Shown here: positions 19,801 through 29,365 of the stretch, piece by piece | Layout of the letters: every line of letters starts with the position of its first letter | Position numbering within the stretch: the first letter of the stretch is position 1 | Source: Tricholomella constricta | Lineage: Eukaryota; Basidiomycota; Agaricomycetes; Agaricales; Lyophyllaceae | Assembly (NCBI GenBank): GCA_013368375.1 | Contig: JAACJP010000013.1 | Span: 848,726 to 912,725 of the forward strand | Length of the DNA: 64,000 nt | Direction: 5' to 3' | The notes under the pieces: model-generated | What the model was told of the DNA's origin: nothing | What the model saw: only the letters and a program-made list of their open reading frames with translations | The model's database searches: none | Program-made: the position numbers and the translations under genes

Positions 19801-21073
19801 TCGGTCGAATGCGGTCTGTCCAGGGAGAAGCTCGCGCTCAATTTCTGGCCATTTGGGATTGCACGTCATTGTCACAAACAGGTCGACCTTGCAGTGATGT
19901 CTTGCAATCGCCATCGCATCTTGATACCGCTGCATCATGTTCCTTGGCCCACCAATGTATGATGAAGGAAGGACTATGGGACGTCCAAGTTGAGATAGGT
20001 CAGTGTTACCCTCGTCGTCTACTGAAAGAGTATCCTCCAGTCCGCTGTAGAGTTCGGCGCGTATCTGTGGCTGGTGTTCTCGGATGAACCAAAGCCTGTT
20101 CTGGTCTGCAGATGCCCACATATCGACAGCGTAGCGGGTAAGCAGGCGTCCACCACGCAAAAGGGTCTCTGCCTCATTTGGTCGATGCTGAAGTCGGAAG
20201 GCAGCAAAGCAGGTCTGTGATAGGCGGTGAGAGCTTTCGAGATTGAGGTCCTCCTTGGAACACAATTTCAAATCATCTGACCAACCGGGCTCACCATAGG
20301 GAAAAAAAAAAAAACAACAGTGGATATTGTAGCGGGGCATATGCAGCGTGAAGGTCGCTGATACGCTGGAGACCCTGCCCTTTGAACCGCAGCACAATGT
20401 CGCGACTATGTTGATAGCTGGACTCATTGCCCGGAAGGATGATAGCAAACTCATCACTTGTTGGGGTATTGTACCGACGTCGATCCTGCCCAGGTAGAAG
20501 ACGTAGCCGAACTTGAAGATCGGGAATAGTTGGCTCCCGGGACATGGTTTCGTAGCTGCTTCGATACAGGCGTGCAAGGGGGTTTGACTCTGTGATCATC
20601 GTTTGAAGGGACTGCATGATTTCCCGATCAAGGTCTTCATTTAAAGAGGCACGGTGCGCAAGGGCAGCCTGAGGCTCATACATGTAGAGCTGGGCGTAGC
20701 GTGGTGTGGTCCCATCTGCAGGTGTGAGAGCCCCCGAATAGTGGTGTAGGTCACCACAAATGCGGAAGACGGGTGCAGACGTGCCGTTGTTGATCGCAAA
20801 ATCCTCAAAGACCCCAAGGGACGTGAATGCAAATGCGCGGTTATATTTCCAGAGATTTTTACGGAATACAGATGCTTCTTCACTATCGGATAACAGGAGG
20901 TTACGGAGGGGCTCTGGAGGGTCTTCGAGAAGCGGGATCTGCACTTGTCCTTGATCACAGCAGGTCGAAAAGCGGGGGGAGGTGACTGAGGATTGTGCAA
21001 GTCTTTCGTCAATCCAGTGGAGAGCGCGGCAGTGTCGACATTCAATGTTCATTCTCCCGAGGTCATGGCGCAT
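16873..21073 (-). pseudogene. Helitron Rep/helicase, broken by a frameshift and a TGA
   Basis: On the minus strand an N-terminal segment (21073 to about 20310) carries a Cys-x2-Cys motif (ECRHCRALHW) and the helitron-like HAAYAPLQYPLLF. It runs into an A12 tract (plus-strand 20303-20314) that shifts the frame. The rest (about 20300 to 17017) has the HUH Rep nuclease (FVTMTCNPKW; RGLPHMHLLV with the two His; YIVKYMEKG with the two Tyr) and a Pif1-type helicase (Walker B-like IIWDEA, QTLPVV, TINKAQGQSVKYIGLDL). Walker A reads GSGGTSKT, with Ser where Gly precedes Lys. TGA at 17016-17014 replaces an Arg codon; the frame continues through helicase motif VI ([11 protein letters not shown]) to TAG at 16873. 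It is not functional as it stands. Confidence 0.88.
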
Positions 21074-21556
21074 GGGGGGATCACGGTATGGTCGTCGTGC
21101 AGCCTTGAAGAGGGCTATTCAAAAGTATCTATGAGTAGCATTCAGACGTAGGAACTCCAGACATGCGTACCGTTCTCAAGAATGATGTCTCGGGCCTGCA
21201 ACACTGCTCCTGCAACATTCCGTCATGACCTCGAGCCTACAAAGCACACTGTGAGCTCAAAGCTATCTTCCGCAACAGAAAAAAGCCAGTACGTACCATG
21301 GCCAATCAAATCATTCTCCTGCTCTCGCTGACGACACCTTCATTGGGCTTTGGATCGATTGTTGTGGTGTGATGCATTCTCATCTTCTTCCGGTAGATCA
21401 GGGATGGTCGGCTGATGTCGTGTCAAAGGAGGGGTTGGGTAGGGTGCATGGCTGTGCTGGCGAAGTTGATGATCGCGTTCCCGCCGCCGCTGTTGAGCCA
21501 AAGCACGGTTGCTCAAAGCTGGGGGTTGAGGGGTGGACTGGGGAGTAGGTGGATGT
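21074..21556 (-). other. Helitron sequence upstream of Rep, left of Ty3-C
   Basis: Part of the Helitron N-terminal coding region or leader, decayed. The minus strand reads an Arg/Gln-rich segment (AQQRRRERDHQ) at about 21490-21460 but no uninterrupted frame. It joins the sequence at 38446 once Ty3-C is removed. Confidence 0.55.
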
Positions 21557-22030
21557 TGTTAGGGCGACCTTTAGAGCAGAGCTTAGTCGTACTGGCAAAG
21601 GGGAATCCAAAGTTATATTGATGTACTGTAACGAGGTAAATAAGGCTTACCTGGCAAAGGGGAATCCAAAGAGAATAGTGTAAAGGATTCCCAGATGCCA
21701 GGGGGCCGGCTATATACAAGTGTGATACATGAGGGCAGGCTCTCCATAGTGTACTGTACATGTGATAATAACGACATGTGATAACCATGACAGGTGATAA
21801 TGATGAGCGGGTTCCGGATGCTGTCTGATGGTAACCGTCGTCGGGATGTCAGGTGATCGGGAATATGAACAGGGAAACAAGGGGAATGACAGGAAGTGAG
21901 TAAGGTAAATATGTACACCGACGCTTGGGTCAGAGCGTCGGGGTCGGGATCGCGATCGGTCAGGAGCGAGCGCACGTGCCGGGGAACAGTTGGTGAGCGT
22001 CGGAGGTCGTGAACGGGTGTTCCCCTAACA
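21557..22030 (-). repeat. Ty3-C 3' LTR
   Basis: 474 bp, identical by eye to 37972-38445. Contains two copies of GGCAAAGGGGAATCCAAAG (from about 21595 and 21654). Confidence 0.95.
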
Positions 22031-22059
22031 TCACCCCCCCTTTTGAATCGCAACGACTC
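22031..22059 (-). promoter_or_regulatory. Ty3-C hairpin plus polypurine tract
   Basis: On the minus strand a 6-bp stem (GAGTCG/CGATTC, one G-U pair, loop TTG; 22059-22045) is followed by the tract AAAAGGGGGGGTGA, then the LTR. Confidence 0.65.
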
Positions 22060-22319
22060 GGTGCGGGGTAGCGGTGGCGAAGATGGCCGGGGATAATGTG
22101 AACATGCCACGAATGTGGCGGGCAGCGTCGGGGTTGTCGCGGTGGAACTTGCGTACCAGATCGGGGGCGGTGACATTTTCGCGAGGTTCCCATGAAGCTT
22201 CTTCGTAACCATAGCCTTTCCACAGGACCTTGTACTGTAGTTTTTTGCGGAAGGTTCGGCTATCGAGGATCTTTTCAACTTCGTAATGGGGTTCGTCGTC
22301 GATTATGTCGGGGGGAGGA
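22031..22319 (-). pseudogene. Ty3-C pol, C-terminal fragment: chromodomain
   Basis: The minus-strand frame gives a typical chromodomain (YEVEKILDSR, YKVLWKGYGYEEASWEP), then DLVRKFH. The stop TGA at 22033-22031 lies at the very end of the polypurine tract next to the LTR, so the last codons and the tract share bases. It was separated from the rest of pol (32855 onward) by Ty3-B. The frame joins exactly if Ty3-B and one GAGGA copy are removed. Confidence 0.92.
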
Positions 22320-22553
22320 TGTAACGGTTGTACGGGGTTGGGGGATCCTTGCGAGACACCAGACACGTTAAGCTAGACCAATCTGTGGGATTCTGCTAAG
22401 TACGTGTACAGGGTGAAGGTGCAAAGGATTATCTAAGCATAAACTGTACAGGACATTTATATACACATAACAAAGATGGTCGTGCATTACCAGAAGGTAA
22501 TGCCAAACAGGTCGCGTCTCAATATAGACGTATTGTAACGCGCCGTCGTTACA
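22320..22553 (-). repeat. Ty3-B 3' LTR
   Basis: 234 bp, identical by eye to 32621-32854. The minus strand carries TATATAAA at 22463-22456. Confidence 0.96.
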
Positions 22554-22584
22554 CACCCCCCTTTGAGATCAATGTATGATCTCA
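22554..22584 (-). promoter_or_regulatory. Ty3-B hairpin plus polypurine tract
   Basis: A perfect 8-bp stem TGAGATCA/TGATCTCA with a 5-nt loop (22584-22564 on the minus strand) leads directly into AAAGGGGGGTG, then the LTR. Confidence 0.8.
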
Positions 22585-22707
22585 GCAGATGGATGTGCAT
22601 GGTTATTATTATAAGTACAAAGCGTGAGTATACAACTCCCGCTCAATTAGTGATCGCGTATGTATTTTGACGACTACCATGACTGTGGCGTACACTCGAC
22701 GTTGTCG

Positions 22708-25482
22708 TTAAGCCTTCTCGACTACATCCATCGCATGGTCATCAGAAGCGTTAGCCTCTGGTACAAGGACCAGTGGTGCAGATGAACTAGATGGAGCAGA
22801 GGGTGCTGGCGACGTAGTGGACTCGATAGTTGGGAGCGGAGGACCTTCCACCATAGGTGGTGGCGCAGGCGGGTCAGTGGTATCGTTAAACACCAGATCG
22901 CCGTCGTAGAGTACAGTAGCTTCGCGGTCACGTCCGGTGATGAACTTCATCGACGTGATGTCGTATCCTACGGGGTGTAGGCCGCGAGCGTGCGCAGTGT
23001 CCAGTCCTCGCTCTTTCTCGCAGTCGAGTAGTACGTGGAGTCTAGCGATATCATCGCGGGTCGGCTGTCGCCATCCATCCCATTGAAGAATGGCCGGGGG
23101 TATCCCGTAACGACATAGCCGAACAAGTCGGTCGTCGTCCACATTGTCGTATAGTGTACGATCAATTGTGGTTCCCGTATAATGCGCATCCAAGTAGTGG
23201 AGGCCGTAGGGATAGGCGTGATCAATCCAAGCGACGGGTAGTCGATTGGCAAGAAGAGTACGGATTACGTCCGTTTCGGTTAAGTTGGCGGCATGCTCCT
23301 CAGGAAGAGCTAAGCGACCAAGGCTTGCCGTAGAAGGTAAGTGGTCGGGGATGCGATCCAATGGGTGAATGGCATTCCACGATTCCACGGCTTCTCGATA
23401 GAGGTTCGGTCGAGCAATGATCATGGCGTATAGGCGCATGAATGCGACACGAGATGCGGCTCGGGTAGGGCTCATGGCACGACCAAGGGCGTACCCGACC
23501 ACAGTGCGGAAGTGGATCGAGAAGTTGTAGTCGATCACTAGACCGCTGTATACGTTGTCTAGGCCTGGCCTTCCGTGGTGTACAATATATTGTCCCCACA
23601 CGTTGAAGTCCAGGGCTTGCGATACCGATGGTATGGGTAAACCCGCACCTCGGGTTCGAGGGTTGCGCGCTGAAGTGGACAATACTCCAGCGGGCGGTGG
23701 TAACACAGGTCGTGTCCACGCAGCGTCATCGCGTATCGATGGTTTGTGAGCCGGATCGAAGTATTCTCGTTGAAGGATAAACTTCATAGTCCGGTCTCTG
23801 TGGGGTTCGGCGTATCGTGAAGCGATACGATAGAAATCCCAGAGTAGGTAGTGGGCTTCCACACGGTCGGTATCCATGTTGAAATTATCGTCACGGAACT
23901 GAACCAGATTGCGGATGTCTCGAGGGGACATAGGGAACCCGCGAGGTGCACACTTGTACAAAGGTGAGCCTGTCGCATTGAATGCGGTTTTGTGTTCACG
24001 TTCGTATTCTAGAGCGCGACTAGCGCTCTGAGAGGCAAACACCGTATTACTGTACGGTGACCAGTACAGGCGTCGGTGAAGTAGTCCACCAAACGCGTTG
24101 TGGCGTTCGGGAGTACCATTGATGTGTAGTACGCCAATAGTATCTGGAATACGTCCGACGAATGTCTCGAAGTTATACTTCAAGCGTTCGTTGGCTTCTC
24201 GGTCTGCAGCAAGGCGGTCGCGGCGGACTGAGGCGTTGTGCTTCATTCGTAAGCTACGCTCGTCGGCGGTTTCGCTTGCTGGTTCCTCCTTCAACGTACC
24301 AATGGTAGAGGGCTCTACAGTCTCTTGCATCGGTTCATCGGCAGGCGAGCTAGCGTCGACCAATCGTACATCGTCGACGGGCATCTGCTCGGGCACCGCA
24401 AAGGCCTGACGTATCGTAAGTACAATACGTCCAGCATCAATGTGCGGAGGTACGCCAAGAGGAAAGGGTACCTCAATAGTGGGGATCACTAGAGGTACTT
24501 TGGCGGTGCTTGTGGGCCCAGATCCTATTTCTTGCGGTGGCGCCGTGGACTGCACCGATGTGGGTGCGGTCTGAGGACCCTGCGTCCGACTACGCTTGTC
24601 GGTATAAGGCATCGCGTTCGGCGATGCGGGGCGCTTACATAGCGCGCGTTGCAGCTCCTCGGTGATGTGGCGTTTAGCCATAGTTTGCTGGTCAACTTTT
24701 CGTTGAAGGCGGTCAATGGTGTCGAGTAGTTGTCCTATCACGACCCTTGCCATTCCATCATGGATGAAGTCGACTACAAAGTCGGGTGCTACTCCGACGG
24801 TCTCGAGGCGGTTGAATATACCGTCTGGGTTCGTTCCCATATTAGCATGTGGTGCGTTGCGTGGCGCAGCATGCGTACCTCGAGTATTTCCGTGAGAGTT
24901 CGAGGGATTTCCTTTCTTCTCTTCGACGGCTCGTTCACCCCCCTTTGGGCGGTGTGGTTTGTTACCACCACGCTGTTGTGAGGGGCGTCCCATCTCGACG
25001 CTTCTGTTCTTAGCATCAGGCAGCTGTCCAGGCTCGAGTGGCCCTGCTCCATGTCCATCGACATCCATTGGGGCGTGCAGGCGCTCAACGGCGGGTCCAG
25101 GAGCAGGCGTCTCGCCTGTGGTGGAAGGATTCTGTCCTTCGAACGGCTGATAGCTTGGTACCATTACTGGCTGGTATGCTATCGATCCAAACGACAGTGG
25201 CGACTGTGCTTGGTTTTGCAGTTGTGCAGTTTGTTGCGCATGTTGTACGCGAGGTGAATTACTCGTAGCGCTGCGGTTATGCGACCGCGGCGTCCACGCG
25301 TTCCTCCCCCTCTTGAGTTTCCTCGAAAACTCATTGATTCTTGTCCAGACGACATTAGGTGCGATTTTAGTGATAGTGGTAGTGCACAAGGGGGCAGAGA
25401 GAAAATTTTTCGCTCCCCCGATCGGAGCTCCACTCGATCGAAGTGATCGAGTCCAGCCACGCTGTGGCTGTGTGGCGCACAT
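22708..25482 (-). CDS. Ty3-B ORF3, additional protein in the env position, function unknown
   Basis: First ATG at 25482, just after the pol stop (25496); the frame is also open upstream to a GTG at 25494. About 924 residues. The N-terminal third is Gln/Pro/Gly-rich. A probable coiled coil (IGQLLDTIDRLQRKVDQQ) comes next, then a long, well-folded-looking core (about residues 460-870), and a Pro/Ser/Ala-rich tail. No signal peptide or membrane segment is seen. The core shares ordered motifs with Ty3-A ORF3: GRP, S-x-H-F-R, then NLYR, LTETDVIRTLLA, and HAYPYGLHYLDAHYTG aligned to DAQPFGVEWLQDYRG. Homology of the two proteins is an inference from these blocks. The function is unknown. Confidence 0.8.
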   Translation of the reverse strand: MCATQPQRGWTRSLRSSGAPIGGAKNFLSAPLCTTTITKIAPNVVWTRINEFSRKLKRGRNAWTPRSHNRSATSNSPRVQHAQQTAQLQNQAQSPLSFGSIAYQPVMVPSYQPFEGQNPSTTGETPAPGPAVERLHAPMDVDGHGAGPLEPGQLPDAKNRSVEMGRPSQQRGGNKPHRPKGGERAVEEKKGNPSNSHGNTRGTHAAPRNAPHANMGTNPDGIFNRLETVGVAPDFVVDFIHDGMARVVIGQLLDTIDRLQRKVDQQTMAKRHITEELQRALCKRPASPNAMPYTDKRSRTQGPQTAPTSVQSTAPPQEIGSGPTSTAKVPLVIPTIEVPFPLGVPPHIDAGRIVLTIRQAFAVPEQMPVDDVRLVDASSPADEPMQETVEPSTIGTLKEEPASETADERSLRMKHNASVRRDRLAADREANERLKYNFETFVGRIPDTIGVLHINGTPERHNAFGGLLHRRLYWSPYSNTVFASQSASRALEYEREHKTAFNATGSPLYKCAPRGFPMSPRDIRNLVQFRDDNFNMDTDRVEAHYLLWDFYRIASRYAEPHRDRTMKFILQREYFDPAHKPSIRDDAAWTRPVLPPPAGVLSTSARNPRTRGAGLPIPSVSQALDFNVWGQYIVHHGRPGLDNVYSGLVIDYNFSIHFRTVVGYALGRAMSPTRAASRVAFMRLYAMIIARPNLYREAVESWNAIHPLDRIPDHLPSTASLGRLALPEEHAANLTETDVIRTLLANRLPVAWIDHAYPYGLHYLDAHYTGTTIDRTLYDNVDDDRLVRLCRYGIPPAILQWDGWRQPTRDDIARLHVLLDCEKERGLDTAHARGLHPVGYDITSMKFITGRDREATVLYDGDLVFNDTTDPPAPPPMVEGPPLPTIESTTSPAPSAPSSSSAPLVLVPEANASDDHAMDVVEKA

Positions 25483-25495
25483 TGCGTGCCACACC

Positions 25496-28400
25496 TCAGC
25501 GCAGCTTTGCGAGCTGCGATATACGCTTCACCCCCTGGAGCTCGAGGTATCTATCGAGAGCTGCCAGGGATTTGCAGTGCTCACGCGGCTCCCACGTAGT
25601 GTCCCCCAGGGACCATCGAACTTGAAATTCAATGGCGCCCTCGGACCACCTATGTCCCAGAATCTCCTCGACGAACCACTCGTGGTCGTCTGGTGCACCA
25701 AAGTCGTAAGGCTCTGGGTGCGCTCGATTCGGGAACAGTGCGTCCTCCGTAGCGTAGTACGGTCTCAGCACGGAAACATGGAATTTCGCATGCAGGCGTC
25801 GCTGCTGAAGCGCGGAGGGCAGTTCCAACGTATAATTGGATGTCTCTGGCTCTGCCTTCAATACACGATATGGCCCCACGAACTTGGGGCACAACTTGCG
25901 TGCTCTACCCTTTGGAAGATTTAAATTCTTCGTAGAAAGGTAAACTAAATCGCCAGTGCTAATCTTAGGATCATCACTCCGGCGTTTATTCGCATTCAGC
26001 GCTTGGAACACGCGGGCCTCGATAATAGCATCGTGGGCTTCCGCGAGATTCAAAAGGGCTTGTTCTGCGAACTGGCGAATACCCTGAGGAATCACATTAT
26101 CACTGTGAATTTCCTTGATCATGGAGGGCATGTATCCGCTGTTGAGTTCGAATGGCGCGTATTTGGTTGTCTCCGATATACTCGCATTAAGTGCGAACTC
26201 GGTCATATCTACGCGATCGACCCAGTCTTTCTGGTCGTGGCGCACAACAGTACGGAATATTTGTCCGATACTGCGGTTTGCACGCTCAGTCTGTCCATCC
26301 GTTTGAGGATGAAACGATGTGGACATGAGCAGTTTCGATCCAAGGATCTTGTGAAGTTCTCGCCACCATTTGGAGGTGAACTTCGAGTCCCTATCGCTCA
26401 CGATGGAACTAGGAAGACCATGCAGACGAACAATCTCGCGCATGTATATCCAGGACAATTCCGACGCGGTCATGCGCGTATGTACTGGAATTAAATGCAC
26501 CATGCTCGTCATGCGGCACATAATAACCCACAGGTAATTATAGCCTTTTGATTCAGGGAACGGGCCTATAAAGTCCGTTCCGATGGAGTCCCATGGTTTA
26601 ATGGGCACTGGTAGCGAATGTATTTTGCCAGCAGGTTTTTGATTCAAACCCTTGGCTCGCTGACATGACTCACAAGTTTGACAGAACTTGCGAACTTCTG
26701 CGGTAATGGTGGGCCACCAGTACCAGCGTCGGAGGTATTCCGTGGTACGCTGGGCTCCAAAGTGTCCAACGGACGTATGTGCTTGTTCTATGAGTTGAGT
26801 GATCAATTTACGATCACGAGGAACACATAGGACTTCTACGCCGGCTGGATTCATTGTCCAAATTAACGCATCTCGGTGTGTAAAATGCGTGAATTCACCG
26901 GGTTTGTCCATTATTACCGTGAACAATTTATCGGTTTTGTAACCTTTCCGTACTACCTCCAGGAATGAAGCATCGCCATTCCGTGGGTGTAGGTCTGGAC
27001 GCAGCGCCGGTGCGGGCTGTTGAAACAATGCCTCGCCCAACGTTTGTTCGCGTTCTGAAGGAGCCCCATCCGGTTGTTGACCGGTCGAGGATTCAGACTG
27101 TACGGTAGGTCGCTGAAACTCTTCCAGGATGGCGGCTTCGATTTCTCGATCCTCACGCCGTTCCTGGAGGCGGCGACTACGCCTCACTTCCATGTCCTGC
27201 ATGGCTCGAATTTCAATAACTCGTTCAGCCACTTCTTGCAGTCGTGAAGGTGGGAGATCCTCTCCGTCTGGATCTATTCGCGCGTCAGCGCGTACATAGT
27301 CGTTGACGCTCTGCACCTCATTAGGTGCGTCTCCTTCAAAGTAGCGGGATAAGCAATCAGCTACTTTGTTCAGTTCTCCTTTTACATATGTAATGTCAAA
27401 GGTGAACCGAGACATATAATCGTTCCAGCGTCGTTGACGCGGTGACAGATTTACTTGAGTTTTGAAGAACTCTAGCGCTTTATGGTCTGTGATTACATGG
27501 ATATTGTAACCAACCAATTTATCTTCCCATTTTAATAGGGCTTCTAGAATCGCAAGAGTTTCGAGCTCGTGTACAGCATAATTTTGCTGAGCGCTCGTGA
27601 ACTTCTTCGACATGAACCCAGCGGGCCGACATGTCTGCCAAGTGGGTCCTTGGCCGTACATGGCTCCGACGCCGGTCTTCGAGGCATCGCATATAAGCCA
27701 TATAGGGTCTTTATTCTTAACGTCTATAGGCTGTATGACTGGTGTCCTACAACATATTTGTTTTATCATTTGAAAACACCGATCATGGATCGGTCTCCAA
27801 TGAAACAGCAACCCGTTTTGCGTCATGGACATGAGGGGTCCCGTATACGCAGTAATATCAGGTAGGAAGTTACCCAAGTAATTTACTAGTCCGACGAACC
27901 GCTGAATATCATTATATGATCGCGGTGTTCGCCATTCGCGTATGCGGCTTAGTTTATCGACATCAGGGTGTATACCGCGATTGTCGATAATGTGTCCAAG
28001 GCAATCAACGCGTTCAGCGTATAATTCGCATTTCTTCCATTTCAGATACAGAGAAGCAGCTCTGAGTCTCTCGAATACTATTCGTAGGTGTTTCTCATGC
28101 TCTTCTATCGATTCTGAAAAGATAAAGATATCATCCAGGTAGACATGCATGAATCTACCAATCAAGTCTCGAAAGGTTGACGTCATGAGTCTCTGGAATG
28201 TGGCAGGTGCGTTGCAGTCACCTATTTGCATTATATTGCTGACATAGGTGCCGGCGATAGTCGCAAAGGCTGTTTTATGTACATCCTCTGGTCGTATACG
28301 CACTTGCTCATAGGCGTCGGTTAGATCAATTTTTGATCTAATCTTCGCCCGTGCCACATCTTCCCGAATAATTTCTTGATCGGGTAGTGGCGTCACGTCT

Positions 28401-29362
28401 TTCACGGTGTTATCGTTCCGTTGACGTGCATCTAGTGCAGTTCGTAGCGAACCATCTTTCTTCGGTATGCACAGTAGTGGGGCTGCTTGGCTGACGGACC
28501 GTGGCTCCCACCACTTAGCATCCACATAGCGGTTTATCTTCGCGTGGAATTCTTCTCTCAGCGAATTTGGGCACCGCGGTAAGTGATAGTGATACCGTGC
28601 ATTCTCATCGATTAAATGAATCTCATGGTTAACTTCCCTCCACGGTGGTAACGTGTTAGGAGTTCCGTTCACCATATCTTGAAACTCATCATGCCATTGC
28701 TGACGTAGGCGGGGATAATCTTCAGTAGTGAGTTTACTTTTGATTTTTGTATTCCCATCCTTTCGTCGCTTCCCTTCCGTGGTTGGTTTCTCATACCTAT
28801 CGCGGAGGGCTTGTATCCGTTCTTCCGTCTCGTCTGGTACTTCCAGTCGTACTTGTCGTGACTGTGGCGTACTTCCTGTAGTACTACCAGCTATTGTCCC
28901 GACGTATACTGACGGTTCGGATATCTCGTCTGGGCGCGCATTGCGATATATCTCGCCTTGAGGCGCTTGGACTCGCGTATATGCACGCATGGACGCAATT
29001 ACCTCGTTCCATTCAAATGGCATTCGAGGATCGTACGCCCAATCGACGTGCGGATGTGGTACAGGTCGATCCCAAAATGTTCGCTTGGGTTTCTCCTGCG
29101 CCACTTGTGGCGACACTTGTGGTTCCGGTAATTCTACCTTCTCCTCAGTGCTATCCAAATTATCGATTTGCGAAGATTTGGGTTCTTTGTGCTGCATTTT
29201 GTGCGTTTTGTCTTTCTTTTCATACTCGGTTGACCCTTTCTCCCCCTGAGGAGTATCTATATACTCTTCCTCGCTCATCAGTAGACATGGCGCGTCCGAC
29301 GGAAGACTATGCATTTTGTGCACCTCTTCCTCCGGAACGTCTTCTACTGTGACTCGTGGGAG
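25496..29362 (-). CDS. Ty3-B Pol: RT, RNase H, integrase, chromodomain
   Basis: The frame is continuous with gag through the TGA at 29365-29363. The first ATG is at 29314, with a GTG at 29323. Along the protein: an acidic linker, reverse transcriptase with VYLDDIFIFS, RNase H with ICDASKTGVGAMYGQG and LNKVADCLSRY, HHCC zinc domain (HTSVGHFGAQRTTEYLRR to CESCQRAKG), integrase core with DDE in TDFIGPF, VSDRDSKF and QTERANR, and a chromodomain (WFVEEILGHRW to TTWEPREHCK). About 1,275 residues from the GTG, full length with no lesion seen. Leu-Pro-Arg directly follows the gag stop, as in Ty3-A. Expression as Gag-Pol by readthrough fits better than separate initiation. Confidence 0.94.
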   Translation of the reverse strand, partial: LPRVTVEDVPEEEVHKMHSLPSDAPCLLMSEEEYIDTPQGEKGSTEYEKKDKTHKMQHKEPKSSQIDNLDSTEEKVELPEPQVSPQVAQEKPKRTFWDRPVPHPHVDWAYDPRMPFEWNEVIASMRAYTRVQAPQGEIYRNARPDEISEPSVYVGTIAGSTTGSTPQSRQVRLEVPDETEERIQALRDRYEKPTTEGKRRKDGNTKIKSKLTTEDYPRLRQQWHDEFQDMVNGTPNTLPPWREVNHEIHLIDENARYHYHLPRCPNSLREEFHAKINRYVDAKWWEPRSVSQAAPLLCIPKKDGSLRTALDARQRNDNTVKDVTPLPDQEIIREDVARAKIRSKIDLTDAYEQVRIRPEDVHKTAFATIAGTYVSNIMQIGDCNAPATFQRLMTSTFRDLIGRFMHVYLDDIFIFSESIEEHEKHLRIVFERLRAASLYLKWKKCELYAERVDCLGHIIDNRGIHPDVDKLSRIREWRTPRSYNDIQRFVGLVNYLGNFLPDITAYTGPLMSMTQNGLLFHWRPIHDRCFQMIKQICCRTPVIQPIDVKNKDPIWLICDASKTGVGAMYGQGPTWQTCRPAGFMSKKFTSAQQNYAVHELETLAILEALLKWEDKLVGYNIHVITDHKALEFFKTQVNLSPRQRRWNDYMSRFTFDITYVKGELNKVADCLSRYFEGDAPNEVQSVNDYVRADARIDPDGEDLPPSRLQEVAERVIEIRAMQDMEVRRSRRLQERREDREIEAAILEEFQRPTVQSESSTGQQPDGAPSEREQTLGEALFQQPAPALRPDLHPRNGDASFLEVVRKGYKTDKLFTVIMDKPGEFTHFTHRDALIWTMNPAGVEVLCVPRDRKLITQLIEQAHTSVGHFGAQRTTEYLRRWYWWPTITAEVRKFCQTCESCQRAKGLNQKPAGKIHSLPVPIKPWDSIGTDFIGPFPESKGYNYLWVIMCRMTSMVHLIPVHTRMTASELSWIYMREIVRLHGLPSSIVSDRDSKFTSKWWRELHKILGSKLLMSTSFHPQTDGQTERANRSIGQIFRTVVRHDQKDWVDRVDMTEFALNASISETTKYAPFELNSGYMPSMIKEIHSDNVIPQGIRQFAEQALLNLAEAHDAIIEARVFQALNANKRRSDDPKISTGDLVYLSTKNLNLPKGRARKLCPKFVGPYRVLKAEPETSNYTLELPSALQQRRLHAKFHVSVLRPYYATEDALFPNRAHPEPYDFGAPDDHEWFVEEILGHRWSEGAIEFQVRWSLGDTTWEPREHCKSLAALDRYLELQGVKRISQLAKLR

Positions 29363-29365
29363 TCA
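29360..29365 (-). promoter_or_regulatory. Candidate readthrough site (TGA CTC) between Ty3-B gag and pol
   Basis: The minus strand reads GAT TGA CTC CCA CGA at 29368-29354; gag and pol share one frame. Ty3-A has GAA TGA CTA CCG CGG. The stop, the CTN codon and the following Pro-Arg are kept while flanking protein sequence has diverged. Confidence 0.6.

Noticed and set aside
20303..20314. A12 tract as a poly(A) tail of a retroposed sequence
   Set aside because: It sits inside continuous Helitron Rep coding sequence, with homologous protein on both sides.
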